A stretch of DNA of 64,000 nucleotides. It comes from Nocardioides marmorisolisilvae (lineage in GTDB: Bacteria; Actinomycetota; Actinomycetes; Propionibacteriales; Nocardioidaceae). Location: assembly GCF_031656915.1 (NCBI RefSeq), contig NZ_CP134227.1, forward strand, positions 4,154,001-4,218,000, read 5' to 3'. A program made the translations under genes and the position numbers. This document shows, one piece after another, positions 31,353 to 40,150 of the stretch; positions within the stretch are counted from its first letter, which is position 1, and the number at the start of each line of letters is the position of its first letter. The notes below the pieces were generated by a model, which made no database searches, was not told the DNA's origin, and saw nothing but the letters and a program-made list of their open reading frames with translations.

Positions 31353-31805
31353 ATGGAGCAGATCGCGGCGGCGCTGCACACGGCGTTGCGGGGCCGCGGA
31401 GAGACGGTGGCGTGCGCCGAGTCGCTGACCGGCGGTGAGCTGGCTGCCCTGCTCACCGCTGCGCCGGGCGCGTCGCAGACCTTCGTCGGCGGGGTGGTCA
31501 GCTACGCCACCGCGGTCAAGCGGGACCTGCTGGGGGTGCGCACCGAGCGGGTGATCACCGGTGAGTGCGCGGAGCAGATGGCCGCAGGTGTCCGCGCACT
31601 GCTCGGCACCGACTGGGCGCTGGCGACGACCGGTGTGGCCGGGCCGGAGCGCCAGGAGGGTGAACCGGTGGGCACGGTGTACGTCGGCATCGCCGGACCG
31701 GACGGAGCCCGATCCGTGCGCTTGGATCTTGACGGCGATCGCACGTCGATCCGGGCACGCACCTGTCGCAGCGCGATCGAGGAGCTGATCGGTGACCTCG
31801 GCTGA
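31353..31805 (+). CDS. pncC: CinA-family nicotinamide-nucleotide amidohydrolase
   Basis: 150-aa protein consisting of only the CinA C-terminal (PncC) domain, which deamidates NMN in NAD recycling. Signatures are CAESLTGGELAALLTAAPGAS, FVGGVVSYATAVKRDLLGV and ATTGVAGPERQEGEPVGTVYVG. It overlaps the following gene by 14 bp. Confidence 0.93.
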   Translation: MEQIAAALHTALRGRGETVACAESLTGGELAALLTAAPGASQTFVGGVVSYATAVKRDLLGVRTERVITGECAEQMAAGVRALLGTDWALATTGVAGPERQEGEPVGTVYVGIAGPDGARSVRLDLDGDRTSIRARTCRSAIEELIGDLG

Positions 31806-32709
31806 CGCGCTCGTCTCCGTTGCCGACGGTCTCTATGCGCTGCCCGCAGCCGACTTCACCGCCGCCCGCGACGCCGCAGCGAAGCACGCGGAACGGGAGG
31901 GCGAGAAGGACCTCGCCCGCCGGATCAAGGCATTGCGACGACCCACCGCCGCGGCCTGGGCGGTGAACCTGCTGATCCGGCGCGAGGCCGGCCAGATCGA
32001 GCAGGTGCTCGCCCTCGGGGAGTCGCTGCGGGCCGCCGCAGCCGCGATGCAGGGCGACGAGCTGCGTGCGTTGACGCGGCAGCGGCGCCAGCTGACCACC
32101 GCGCTCGCGACGAGCGCGCGAGCTCGGGCGCGGGAGTACGGCGTCCGGTTGAGCGACCCGGTCCTCGAGCAGGTGGAGGGCGTGCTCACCGGGGCGCTGC
32201 TGGACCCCGTGGCCGCCGACGTTGTCCGCACCGGGCTGCTGGTGACCTCGTTCGGGGCGACCGGCGTCTCCGAGGTCGACGTCGACGCCGTGCTGGCTGT
32301 CCCGGAGGCGATGGGCGGGCGCGCGACGCCGGTGGCGGCACCCGAGCCGTCCGGTGCCGAGTCGGAGGACCCTCGGCACGGGCTGCGCGCCGTACCGGAG
32401 GACGATGCACTGCGGCGCGCCCGCGCCGACGACGCGGTCCGGGAGGCAGCCCAGGCCCTGGCCGGGGCGCGCGCGGAGGTCGAGGCGGCCGAGGCGGCGG
32501 TCGGCGAGCACGACGCGCGAAGGCTCCAGGTCCACGGCGAGATCGAGGAGCTGCGACGTCGGCTGGACGATCTCGAGGAGGAGGCGGACGAGGCCGAGGT
32601 CGCCCTCGAGGGTGCCCGGGAGGACCTCTCCGACGCGCGTGCCGCGCTGAGCGCGGTGGAGGAGGCACACGCCCTGGCGGTGCGACGGCGGCAGACCCTG
32701 GGGGAGTGA
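31792..32709 (+). CDS. Coiled-coil hypothetical protein, actinobacterial family
   Basis: 305 aa. The N-terminal half has the pattern LYALPAADFTAARDAAAKHAE and ARRIKALRRPTAAAWAVNLL that I recall from uncharacterised actinobacterial proteins. The C-terminal 90 residues (about 210-300) form a strong Ala/Glu/Arg coiled coil. There is no signal peptide or membrane helix. It overlaps cinA by 14 bp, so they are probably cotranscribed. Function unknown. Confidence 0.75.
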   Translation: MTSADALVSVADGLYALPAADFTAARDAAAKHAEREGEKDLARRIKALRRPTAAAWAVNLLIRREAGQIEQVLALGESLRAAAAAMQGDELRALTRQRRQLTTALATSARARAREYGVRLSDPVLEQVEGVLTGALLDPVAADVVRTGLLVTSFGATGVSEVDVDAVLAVPEAMGGRATPVAAPEPSGAESEDPRHGLRAVPEDDALRRARADDAVREAAQALAGARAEVEAAEAAVGEHDARRLQVHGEIEELRRRLDDLEEEADEAEVALEGAREDLSDARAALSAVEEAHALAVRRRQTLGE

Positions 32710-32715
32710 GGCGCC

Positions 32716-33708
32716 TCAGCGGGGGATGCAGCCCTGCGCGGCACCGAGCGCGTGCAGGCCGGCCAGGTCGCCCTTGCCGTACCGCGCCGCGGCACGGTTC
32801 TGCAGCATCGGGTACATGATCTGGCTCCGGGCGCTGGTGTGGCCCAGCCCGACGGCGTGCCCGAGCTCGTGCAGCAGCAGCGCACCCCAGGTCTTCCCGG
32901 CGCCGAAGCCCCGGCGCAGGGTGCTGCCGGCCTCCAACACCGCGTAGCCGCTGGTGATGTGCACGTTGTTGATCGAGCCGGACCAGCGGTCCCGGAAGCC
33001 GCCGATGCCGAGCGTGGCTCCGGCGAGCGCCGGCACGGTCCTCGCACTGGTCCACGCGACCGTGATCCCGCCGGGGTCACGGAAACCGCGCGTCGTGGGC
33101 ACCCCTGACACGCTGCCCGCGTCGCGGAAGTGCAGGCCGGTGGCCTTGCCGAGGACCTTGAACGCGTGGGTGACCTGGCTGCGCGCGTGCGACGGGGCGT
33201 GGTGGAGGTTGATCCGGTAGCTGACCGTCCGGCACGGGTCGAACCGGGGGAGCGGACCGGGGGCTTGGGACAGGAACGTGTGCTGGGACGCCTTCCCCGG
33301 GGGCCGGTACGACGGCACCACGTGAAGCCGTGCGGTCGGGGTGGTGACGGCGGGACGGAGCAGCCCATCCGCCGGGGCCACGACGCGGTAGTCGACGGTG
33401 TTGTACCAGCCGGTCGGCACCGCCAACCGGTAGGAGCCGTCGCTGGCGGTCTGCCCGCTCGCAGCGCGGCGCCATCCCGACCCCGAGCGCCACTGCAGCA
33501 CGACATCGCGGGACCCGGCCGGCACCTGGCCGGTCGCCTGCACCGCAGTGTTGACCGCGACGATGGAGCGGCTCAGCGCCAGCGACGGTGACACGGCCGC
33601 CGAGGCCGGGGTGGGCAGCAGCGCCTGGCCGGCGACGACGACGACCGCGGCGAGCGCGGTGGCCAGGGACGCGACACGGCGCCGGCGGCGCACGCGATAG
33701 GCAGGCAT
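32716..33708 (-). CDS. Secreted matrixin-like zinc metalloprotease
   Basis: 330 aa. The N-terminus has an Arg-rich n-region, a hydrophobic core and an ASA-A signal-peptidase site near residue 38. An Ig-like beta domain follows (about 40-130). The C-terminal metalloprotease domain has the metzincin motif HELGHAVGLGH and a downstream Met-turn QIMYPML. It probably acts on extracellular protein; specificity is unknown. Convergent with the coiled-coil gene. Confidence 0.87.
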   Translation of the reverse strand: MPAYRVRRRRRVASLATALAAVVVVAGQALLPTPASAAVSPSLALSRSIVAVNTAVQATGQVPAGSRDVVLQWRSGSGWRRAASGQTASDGSYRLAVPTGWYNTVDYRVVAPADGLLRPAVTTPTARLHVVPSYRPPGKASQHTFLSQAPGPLPRFDPCRTVSYRINLHHAPSHARSQVTHAFKVLGKATGLHFRDAGSVSGVPTTRGFRDPGGITVAWTSARTVPALAGATLGIGGFRDRWSGSINNVHITSGYAVLEAGSTLRRGFGAGKTWGALLLHELGHAVGLGHTSARSQIMYPMLQNRAAARYGKGDLAGLHALGAAQGCIPR

Positions 33709-33745
33709 GGGGTCCTAGACGGATCGGCAGAGGGACCGATACAGG

Positions 33746-35269
33746 CTATGCGCCGTCGTGCCCCTCGGACAGCGGAATGGCCCAACCGGTCGAGCGCCGT
33801 ACGGCGTCCTGCCAGCGACGGTGACCGTCGGCGGCCGTCGCTGCGTTGGCGCTGTCGGGCTCGAAGCGACGGTCGAGCTGCCAGGTCTCGCGGAGGTCCT
33901 CGGTCGAGTCCCACACTCCAGTGCCGAGCCCGGCCATGAAGGCGGCACCCAGCGCCGTTGTCTCGACGATGCGGGGCCGCTCGACAGGGACGCCCAGCAG
34001 GTCGGCCTGCAGCTGGCAGAGCAGGTCGTTGGCGGCCGCGCCGCCGTCCACCGCAAGCGACCTGAGGCCGGGCATCGTGTCGATGACGTCGCGGACCTCG
34101 TAGGTGATCGCCTCGAGCGTCGCGCGGACGAGGTGCGCACGGGTGGTGCCGCGGGTGATGCCGAAGATCGTGCCGCGGGCGTGCGGATCCCAGTGCGGTG
34201 CGCCGAGCCCGGTCAGCGCCGGCACGAACACCACGCCGTCGCTGGACGGGACGGTCCGGGCGATCGCCTCGGTCTCGGCGGCCGAGCCGACGATCTGCAG
34301 GCCGTCACGGAGCCACTGCACGGCCGCGCCGGTGACGAAGATCGCCCCCTCGAGTGCGTAGGTCGTGGTCCCGTCGGGGGTGCGCCAGCCAGCCGTCGAC
34401 AACAGCCCCGCATCGGACCTCTGCACGGTGCTGCCGGTGTTGGTCAGGATGAACGACCCGGTGCCGTAGGTGCACTTGGACTCGCCCTCGGTGAAGCAGG
34501 TCTGCCCGAACAGCGCGGCCTGCTGATCGCCGGCGATCCCGGCGACCGGGAGCTCCAGGCCCAGGAAGCTCCGCGGATCCGTGGTGGCCAGCTCGCCCCA
34601 GCTCGGCACCACGTCGGGCAGCGCGTCGCGCGGCACCCCGAAGAGCGAGCACAGCTCCTCGGACCAGTCGCCCTGCTCGAGGTCGAACAGCAGCGTGCGC
34701 GAGGCGTTCGAGACGTCCGTGACGTGCCAGGTGCCGCGGGTCATCCGGGCCACCAGGTAGGAGTCGACGGTCCCGACGGCGTACCGCCCGGACTCCACGA
34801 GCGCCCACGTGTGCGGCTCGTTCTCGGCCAGCCAGACCAGCTTGGTGGCCGAGAAGTACGGGTCCAGCCGCAGCCCGGTCAGCGCCGCCACCCGGTCCTC
34901 GTGGCCCTCGTCCCTCAACCGGCTGCAGATCTCGGCGGTACGCCGGTCCTGCCAGACGATCGCCCGTCGCGGCGAGCCCAGCGTCTCGCGGTCCCACAGC
35001 ACGATCGTCTCGCGCTGGTCGGTGATGCCGATGCCCGCGAGACCGCTCTCGTCGCCGCCCCAGGCCTTCAGGCAGGCCCGGATGCTCTCGAGCGTCGCCT
35101 GCCAGATCTCCTCGGGGGAGTGCTCCACCCAGCCGGGCTGGGGGAAGTGCTGGGCGAACTCCTGGTAGCCGCGTGCCGCGATCGTCCCCTCCGCGGTGAC
35201 CACGAGCGCGGTCACCCCGGTGGTGCCGGCGTCGATGGCCAGGATGCCCTTCGTCGTGGCGTCGGTCAT
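33746..35269 (-). CDS. glpK: Glycerol kinase
   Basis: ATP-dependent phosphorylation of glycerol. The 507-aa FGGY kinase has IDAGTTGVTALVV (phosphate 1), GITDQRETIVLWD, VAGIAGDQQAALFGQTCF and the C-terminal ADLLGVPVERPRIVETTALGAA. Minus-strand AAGGAT (35276-35281) lies 6 nt before the ATG, so transcription is probably leaderless. No glycerol facilitator or GlpD gene is adjacent. Confidence 0.95.
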   Translation of the reverse strand: MTDATTKGILAIDAGTTGVTALVVTAEGTIAARGYQEFAQHFPQPGWVEHSPEEIWQATLESIRACLKAWGGDESGLAGIGITDQRETIVLWDRETLGSPRRAIVWQDRRTAEICSRLRDEGHEDRVAALTGLRLDPYFSATKLVWLAENEPHTWALVESGRYAVGTVDSYLVARMTRGTWHVTDVSNASRTLLFDLEQGDWSEELCSLFGVPRDALPDVVPSWGELATTDPRSFLGLELPVAGIAGDQQAALFGQTCFTEGESKCTYGTGSFILTNTGSTVQRSDAGLLSTAGWRTPDGTTTYALEGAIFVTGAAVQWLRDGLQIVGSAAETEAIARTVPSSDGVVFVPALTGLGAPHWDPHARGTIFGITRGTTRAHLVRATLEAITYEVRDVIDTMPGLRSLAVDGGAAANDLLCQLQADLLGVPVERPRIVETTALGAAFMAGLGTGVWDSTEDLRETWQLDRRFEPDSANAATAADGHRRWQDAVRRSTGWAIPLSEGHDGA

Positions 35270-35319
35270 GGTCCGATCCTTGCAGAATCGGCTTCGTCGG
35301 GTTGGGTACCGAGCACCGC

Positions 35320-36288
35320 ATGACGCGCTACGGATACACCCTGATGACCGAGCAGTCCGGCCCGCGCGAGCTGGTCGGCTACGCCGCCCGGGCGGAGCAG
35401 GCCGGCTTCGACTTCGAGGTGATCAGCGACCACACCTTCCCCTGGCTGGAGTCGCAGGGGCACGCGTCGTACGCCTGGAGCGTGCTCGGTGCCGTCGCCC
35501 AGGTCACCGGGCAGGTCGAGCTGATGACCTACGTGACCTGCCCGACGATGCGCTACCACCCGGTCGTGATCGCCCAGAAGGCGGCGACCGTCCAGCTGCT
35601 CAGCGGCGACCGGTTCACCCTCGGGCTCGGCGCGGGCGAGAACCTCAACGAGCACGTGCTGGGCACCGGCTGGCCCGACGTGCGCGAACGCCACGACATG
35701 CTCGCCGAGGCGGCCACCCTGATCGGGCGGCTCTTCGACGGCGGACTCGTGGACGCCGACGGGCCGCACTTCCCGGCGACCTCCGCGAGGCTGTGGGACC
35801 TGCCCGACCGTCGGGTGCCGATCGGGGTCGCGGTCTCCGGCAAGGAGTCGCTCGAGCGGTTCGCGCCGTTGGTCGACCACCTGATCGCGGTCGAGCCCGA
35901 TGCGGACCTCGTCGCCGGCTGGGAGCCCGCCGGCGGCCGTGCGGAGGCCCGCCGGATCGGTCAGGTGCCGATCTGCTGGGCGCCGGATCGCGACACGGCG
36001 GTACGCCGGGCTCACGACCAGTTCCGCTGGTTCGCCGGTGGTTGGCGGGTGAACGCCGACCTGCCCACGCCCGCCGCGTTCGCGGCCGCGACCGAGTTCG
36101 TCAAGCCCGACGACGTCGCGGACTCGATCCCGTGCGGACCCGACGTCGACGCGATCGTCGAGGCGGTGCAGGCGTTCCCGCAGGCGGGCTTCACCGACGT
36201 CGCGGTCGTCCAGGTCGGTGACGAGGGCCAGACGGAGTTCCTCGACTTCGCCGAGAAGGAGCTGTTGCCGGCGCTGCGCGCCGCGTGA
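35320..36288 (+). CDS. LLM-class F420-dependent oxidoreductase (G6PD-like subgroup)
   Basis: 322 aa from the ATG at 35320, preceded 7 nt earlier by TACCGA; an in-frame TTG at 35302 is less likely. Features are DFEVISDHTFPWLESQGHAS, ELMTYVTCPTMRYHPVVIAQKAATVQ, FTLGLGAGENLNEHVLG and QVGDEGQTEFLDFAEKELLP. These match the TIGR03557 group related to F420-dependent glucose-6-phosphate dehydrogenase. The substrate is not established. Confidence 0.87.
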   Translation: MTRYGYTLMTEQSGPRELVGYAARAEQAGFDFEVISDHTFPWLESQGHASYAWSVLGAVAQVTGQVELMTYVTCPTMRYHPVVIAQKAATVQLLSGDRFTLGLGAGENLNEHVLGTGWPDVRERHDMLAEAATLIGRLFDGGLVDADGPHFPATSARLWDLPDRRVPIGVAVSGKESLERFAPLVDHLIAVEPDADLVAGWEPAGGRAEARRIGQVPICWAPDRDTAVRRAHDQFRWFAGGWRVNADLPTPAAFAAATEFVKPDDVADSIPCGPDVDAIVEAVQAFPQAGFTDVAVVQVGDEGQTEFLDFAEKELLPALRAA

Positions 36289-36292
36289 GGCG

Positions 36293-37120
36293 CTATCCCT
36301 CGCCGCGCAGGATCCGCAGGACCCGCTCGTCGACCCAGCTGCCGTCCTCGGCGACCCGCATCTCGTAGTTCTCCGACCCCACCCAGGCCAGGAAGTCGGC
36401 GTGCCCGGCCTCCCTCGAGCGCCGCTCGAGCTCCTCGGCGAGCTCGGGCGTCACGACGACCTTCTCGTCCTCGGTCGAGGCGGTCAGGTAGAGATCGTTG
36501 AGGTCGAGCAGCCTGGCCAGCTCCGCGACCGGGCGCTCGTGGTCGTCGACGCGAAGGTCGACGGCGACGTCGTCGAGGCCGCCGTACCCCGCACCCTCGC
36601 GGCACACCAGCAGGGCCGCGGACTGCCGGCCGCGCCGGTCCCCACCGGCACGGTCGCCGGCGTCGAGCGCGGCCAGGAGCCGCCGCGCCAGCGGCTCGCC
36701 CTCGGAGGCGAGCCAGGCGCGGTGCATCTCCTCGACGACCTCGGGGCCGACCAGGATGTTGCCCTGGATCGCGACGCCGTCGTCGGTGACACCGCCGGCC
36801 CAGTCGAAGCAGGCGGGTCCGGTGTGGGTGGCGGCGTTGCCCTCCACGTCGACCAGGCCGACCTGTCGGTGGTCGCGCTTGTCGTCCTCCTCGAGCATCC
36901 GCTCCAGGGCCACCGCGGCGGTCGCGCCCTCGTCGAGGAGCGCGAGCCCGATGCCCTTCCAGGCCACGTTGCTGTCCGCTTGGGTCGCGATCGCGCCCAG
37001 GCCGGCAACCGCTGCCGGGACCGCAGACCCGACGGCGAGGAACTTCGAGGCCACCGCGACTCCCCAGGCGGGCTCGCCGGTGGCCGGCTCGACGGACATG
37101 CCGACGATCGAGAACGTCAT
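36293..37120 (-). CDS. DUF1028 (Ntn-hydrolase-like) protein
   Basis: 275 aa, starting MTFSIVGMSVEPATGEPAWGVAV and continuing ASKFLAVGS, then IATQADSNVAWKGIGLALLD and GNILVGPEVVEEMHRAW. DUF1028 proteins have an Ntn-hydrolase fold but no confirmed reaction. It overlaps the upstream comB-like gene by 4 bp (ATGA), so the two are cotranscribed. Convergent with the LLM gene, 4 bp apart. Confidence 0.85.
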   Translation of the reverse strand: MTFSIVGMSVEPATGEPAWGVAVASKFLAVGSAVPAAVAGLGAIATQADSNVAWKGIGLALLDEGATAAVALERMLEEDDKRDHRQVGLVDVEGNAATHTGPACFDWAGGVTDDGVAIQGNILVGPEVVEEMHRAWLASEGEPLARRLLAALDAGDRAGGDRRGRQSAALLVCREGAGYGGLDDVAVDLRVDDHERPVAELARLLDLNDLYLTASTEDEKVVVTPELAEELERRSREAGHADFLAWVGSENYEMRVAEDGSWVDERVLRILRGEG

Positions 37121-37890
37121 GGCACGACGGTAGCGGGCTCGAACCGGTCCCGACGCAGGACGGGCACGGCCGTGCTCGCTCCCACCTCTGCCGCCACGTC
37201 CACGTCGGCCTTGAAGCCGGAGTCCGCCAGCTCGCGTCCGCTGGCGCAGCGGTGCAGTGCGGCCCGGACCCATTCGGGGCTGCCGAGCGCCAGGTACGAC
37301 GCCCGTGCCGTGTCCGCCTCGACGGACTGGGCGCGGTGGCCGAGGTCGTGCAGGGCGGCGAGGACCGCTCCCGCGCCCCAGAGGTCCTCATCGGCCGGCC
37401 GCAGGGTGTCGTCGGGCCAGCGCTCGCCGGCGGCGACCACGACGACGCGCTCGGCCCCGATCTCGTGGATCCAGCGGCCCACGGCGGGTGCGTTGCGCAG
37501 GCAGCCCGCAACGCAGGTCGCGGCGCGATCGGTCAGGGCGCGGGCGATGGTGGCGCCGTTGGGTGAGGGGAGCGCGATCGTCTGGCCGGCGCGAGCATGT
37601 CGGCGCATGCCGGCAGGGGACAGGCTGACCTGGCCGTCGTGGGCTGTCGAGCGGCCGACCGCCAGCACCGCGCCCGCCTCGCGCGCGACGGCCTCGGCGC
37701 GCTCGTCGCGCCAGCGCAGCGGGATCACCGTCGCTCCCGCGTCGAGGGCCACGGTCGTCGTCGTGGTGAAGGACAGGACGTCGACGACGACCGCGACATC
37801 GACGTCGCGGGCGAGGGCGTTGGCGGCGGCGAGGCCCCAACCGAACCGGATCGGGGCCAGGTCCTGACGATGCGCCCGGGGGATGTCCAC
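37117..37890 (-). CDS. ComB-like 2-phosphosulfolactate phosphatase
   Basis: 257-aa protein of the ComB family. It has VVVDVLSFTTTTTVALDAGATVIPL, LPSPNGATIARALTD and VVAAGERWPDDTLRPADEDLWGAGAV, with acidic residues placed for Mg binding. In methanogens ComB removes phosphate from 2-phosphosulfolactate on the way to coenzyme M. Many bacteria without coenzyme M carry a homologue of unknown use. No comA- or comC-like gene is in the window. Confidence 0.82.
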   Translation of the reverse strand: MDIPRAHRQDLAPIRFGWGLAAANALARDVDVAVVVDVLSFTTTTTVALDAGATVIPLRWRDERAEAVAREAGAVLAVGRSTAHDGQVSLSPAGMRRHARAGQTIALPSPNGATIARALTDRAATCVAGCLRNAPAVGRWIHEIGAERVVVVAAGERWPDDTLRPADEDLWGAGAVLAALHDLGHRAQSVEADTARASYLALGSPEWVRAALHRCASGRELADSGFKADVDVAAEVGASTAVPVLRRDRFEPATVVP

Positions 37891-38018
37891 GTCCCGATTG
37901 TCCCAGCACGACCGGGATGCCGTTCGACGCCCGTGCGCGGCCCGTGACGTGCCGCTCGCGGGTCGCTACGCTGGCAGACTTGAACGATCCAATGGTGTCG
38001 ATGGAGCCAGGAGTGCAG

Positions 38019-39047
38019 ATGAAGGTCGGTGTGCTGACCGGTGGCGGGGACTGCCCCGGACTCAACGCGGTGATCCGCGCCGTCGTGCGTCGCGGCGTCA
38101 AGGAGTTCGGCAACGAGTTCATCGGGTTCAGGGACGGATGGAGGGGACCGCTGGAGGGCATCACCACCCCGCTGGGGATCGACCAGGTGCGCGGCATCCT
38201 GCCCCGTGGCGGCACCGTCCTCGGCTCGTCGCGGACCAACCCGTTCTCGGTCGACGGTGGGGTCGAGCAGATCCGGGCCAACCTGACCTCGCTCGGCGTC
38301 GACGCGCTCGTCGCGATCGGCGGCGAGGACACCCTCGGGGTGGCGACCAAGCTGCACGAGCTGGGCGTCGCCGTCGTCGGAGTGCCGAAGACCATCGACA
38401 ACGACCTGTCCGCCACCGACTTCACCTTCGGCTTCGACACCGCGGTCAACATCGCCATGGAGGCGATCGACCGGCTGCACACCACCGCCGAGTCGCACCA
38501 CCGGGTGCTGGTCGTCGAGTTGATGGGCAGGCACGCCGGGTGGATCGCACTGCACGCCGGGATGGCCGGTGGCGCCAACGTCATCCTGATCCCCGAGAAG
38601 CCGTTCGACATCGACGCGGTCTGCGAGCTGGTCGACGAGCGCTTCCAGAGCCACTACGCGCCCATCATCGTGGTGTCCGAGGGCGCCGTGCCCGCAGACG
38701 ACTCCGCAATGACGTTGGCGTCCGGGGAGAAGGACGCCTTCGGACACGTCCGGCTCGGTGGCATCGGCGACCGGCTGGCCCACGAGATCGAGGCTCGCAC
38801 CGGCAAGGAGTCGCGTGCCGTCGTGCTCGGTCACGTGCAGCGAGGCGGCACCCCGACCGCGTTCGACCGTTGGCTGGCCACCCGCTTCGGGCTCCAGGCG
38901 ATCGCCGCGGTCAACGAGGGCGACTTCGGCACGATGGTGGCCCTGCGCGGCACCGACATCGTCCGGGTTCCGCTCGCGGACGCGACCGGTGAGCTCAAGC
39001 TGGTGAAGCCCGAGCAGTACGCCGAGGCGGAGGTGTTCTTCGGCTGA
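38019..39047 (+). CDS. pfkA: 6-phosphofructokinase, pyrophosphate-type residues
   Basis: 342-aa group III phosphofructokinase. The start ATG follows CCAGGAG. It has GVLTGGGDCPGLNAVIRAVV, GGEDTLG with Asp104, VPKTIDNDL with Lys124, and VELMGRHAGWIA. In characterised enzymes Gly at both 104 and 124 goes with ATP use, while Asp/Lys goes with pyrophosphate use, as in actinomycete PPi-PFKs. Pyrophosphate is therefore the likely phosphoryl donor. A TACGCT about 46 nt upstream may be the -10. Confidence 0.93.
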   Translation: MKVGVLTGGGDCPGLNAVIRAVVRRGVKEFGNEFIGFRDGWRGPLEGITTPLGIDQVRGILPRGGTVLGSSRTNPFSVDGGVEQIRANLTSLGVDALVAIGGEDTLGVATKLHELGVAVVGVPKTIDNDLSATDFTFGFDTAVNIAMEAIDRLHTTAESHHRVLVVELMGRHAGWIALHAGMAGGANVILIPEKPFDIDAVCELVDERFQSHYAPIIVVSEGAVPADDSAMTLASGEKDAFGHVRLGGIGDRLAHEIEARTGKESRAVVLGHVQRGGTPTAFDRWLATRFGLQAIAAVNEGDFGTMVALRGTDIVRVPLADATGELKLVKPEQYAEAEVFFG

Positions 39048-39062
39048 CGCCGACCCGACGGG

Positions 39063-40025
39063 TCAGGGCACCAGCAGGATCTTGCCGCCCGGGTGCGCGC
39101 CCGCGGCCATCCGGTGGGCGTCCGCGACCCGGTCGAGCGGGAAGGTCGCGGCGACGAACACGCGCAGCAGCCCGTCGCCCGCCAGCTGGGCCAGCTTCGA
39201 CCGTGCCGCGTCGCGGATCTCGGTGCCCGGGTCTGCGCCGGGTCCGCCTCCCAGCACCGCGACTCCCTCGCGGGGCCCACGCGCGAAGTTGGCGATGGTG
39301 GCGATCCGACGGCGGTCTGCGACGAGCGCGAGGGACACATCCATCGCCTCGTCGGTGCCGACGAGGTCCAGGGCCACGTCGACACCGTCCGGGGCGACCG
39401 TGCGCACCCGGTCGACCAGCCCGGCGCCGTACGCCACCGGCTCGGCCCCGAGGTCACGCAGTCGGTCGTGGTTGCCAGGTCCGGCGGTCGCGACCACCCG
39501 GGCCCCGCGCAGCCGGGCCAGTTGGACGAGCATCAGTCCGACACCGCCGGACCCGCCGTGGACGAGCACCGTGTCGCCGGCGGCGACGTCGGTCGCGGTG
39601 AGCAGGTGTACGGCGGTGGCGCCGGTCAGCAGCAGCCCGCCGGCCTCGGCCCAGCCGAGCTCCTGCGGCTTGGCGACGATCGAGGACGCCGGGACCACGA
39701 TCTCGTCGGCGTAGGCACCGGCGGCCCGGTAGGCGATGACCTCGTCGCCCACGGCGACCGGCCCGTGCGGCCCGGAGACCCGAGGCGAGCTGATCGTCGG
39801 CCCGACGCCGGTGACCACCCCCGCGGCCTCCGAGCCGAGGCGGCGGGGCAGGTGGGCAGGATCGTCGCCGAACAGCCCCGCGCGTGCCTTCAGGTCGGCC
39901 GGGTTCACGCCGGCGGCCCGCACCGCCACCCGCACCTCGTCGGGACCGGGCTCGGGCCGCTCCACGTCCACGACCGACAGCACATCGGGTCCGCCGTACG
40001 CCGTCGCCACCACGATCTTCGTCAT
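39063..40025 (-). CDS. Zinc-independent quinone oxidoreductase (MDR family)
   Basis: 320-aa NADPH:quinone-reductase-like enzyme of the medium-chain dehydrogenase superfamily. It has the GroES-like start RPEPGPDEVRVAVRAAGVNPADLKAR, the nucleotide-binding VLVHGGSGGVGLMLVQLARLRGA and no zinc-binding cysteines. Substrate unknown. Divergent from the class II DAHP synthase gene. Confidence 0.87.
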   Translation of the reverse strand: MTKIVVATAYGGPDVLSVVDVERPEPGPDEVRVAVRAAGVNPADLKARAGLFGDDPAHLPRRLGSEAAGVVTGVGPTISSPRVSGPHGPVAVGDEVIAYRAAGAYADEIVVPASSIVAKPQELGWAEAGGLLLTGATAVHLLTATDVAAGDTVLVHGGSGGVGLMLVQLARLRGARVVATAGPGNHDRLRDLGAEPVAYGAGLVDRVRTVAPDGVDVALDLVGTDEAMDVSLALVADRRRIATIANFARGPREGVAVLGGGPGADPGTEIRDAARSKLAQLAGDGLLRVFVAATFPLDRVADAHRMAAGAHPGGKILLVP

Positions 40026-40046
40026 GTCGGCCGCAACCGGGCGCCG

Positions 40047-40099
40047 TGGGCCGTTGTTCCCGGGCTGTTGTCCCGGGCTGTTGTTCCGGGCCGTTGTTG
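40047..40099. repeat. Four imperfect 13-14-bp tandem repeats upstream of class II DAHP synthase
   Basis: Units beginning at 40047, 40061, 40074 and 40087 read approximately CGGGCYGTTGTTC (the first is 14 bp). They fill the gap between divergent genes and end 40 bp before the TAGACT -10 at 40139. They could be regulator binding sites or a simple slipped-strand repeat. Confidence 0.7.
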
Positions 40100-40138
40100 C
40101 CGTAGAGCCGGACGCCGGTGGGCTCCCCCGGGCGCTTG

Positions 40139-40144
40139 TAGACT
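40139..40144 (+). promoter_or_regulatory. -10 of a leaderless class II DAHP synthase promoter
   Basis: TAGACT lies 6 nt before the GTG start at 40151; no Shine-Dalgarno is present. Confidence 0.65.
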
Positions 40145-40150
40145 TGGCCG

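Noticed and set aside
35302-35319. TTG at 35302 as the start of the third F420 oxidoreductase
   Set aside because: The ATG at 35320 has a -10-like TACCGA at leaderless spacing and gives the family's usual N-terminus (MTRYGYTL).
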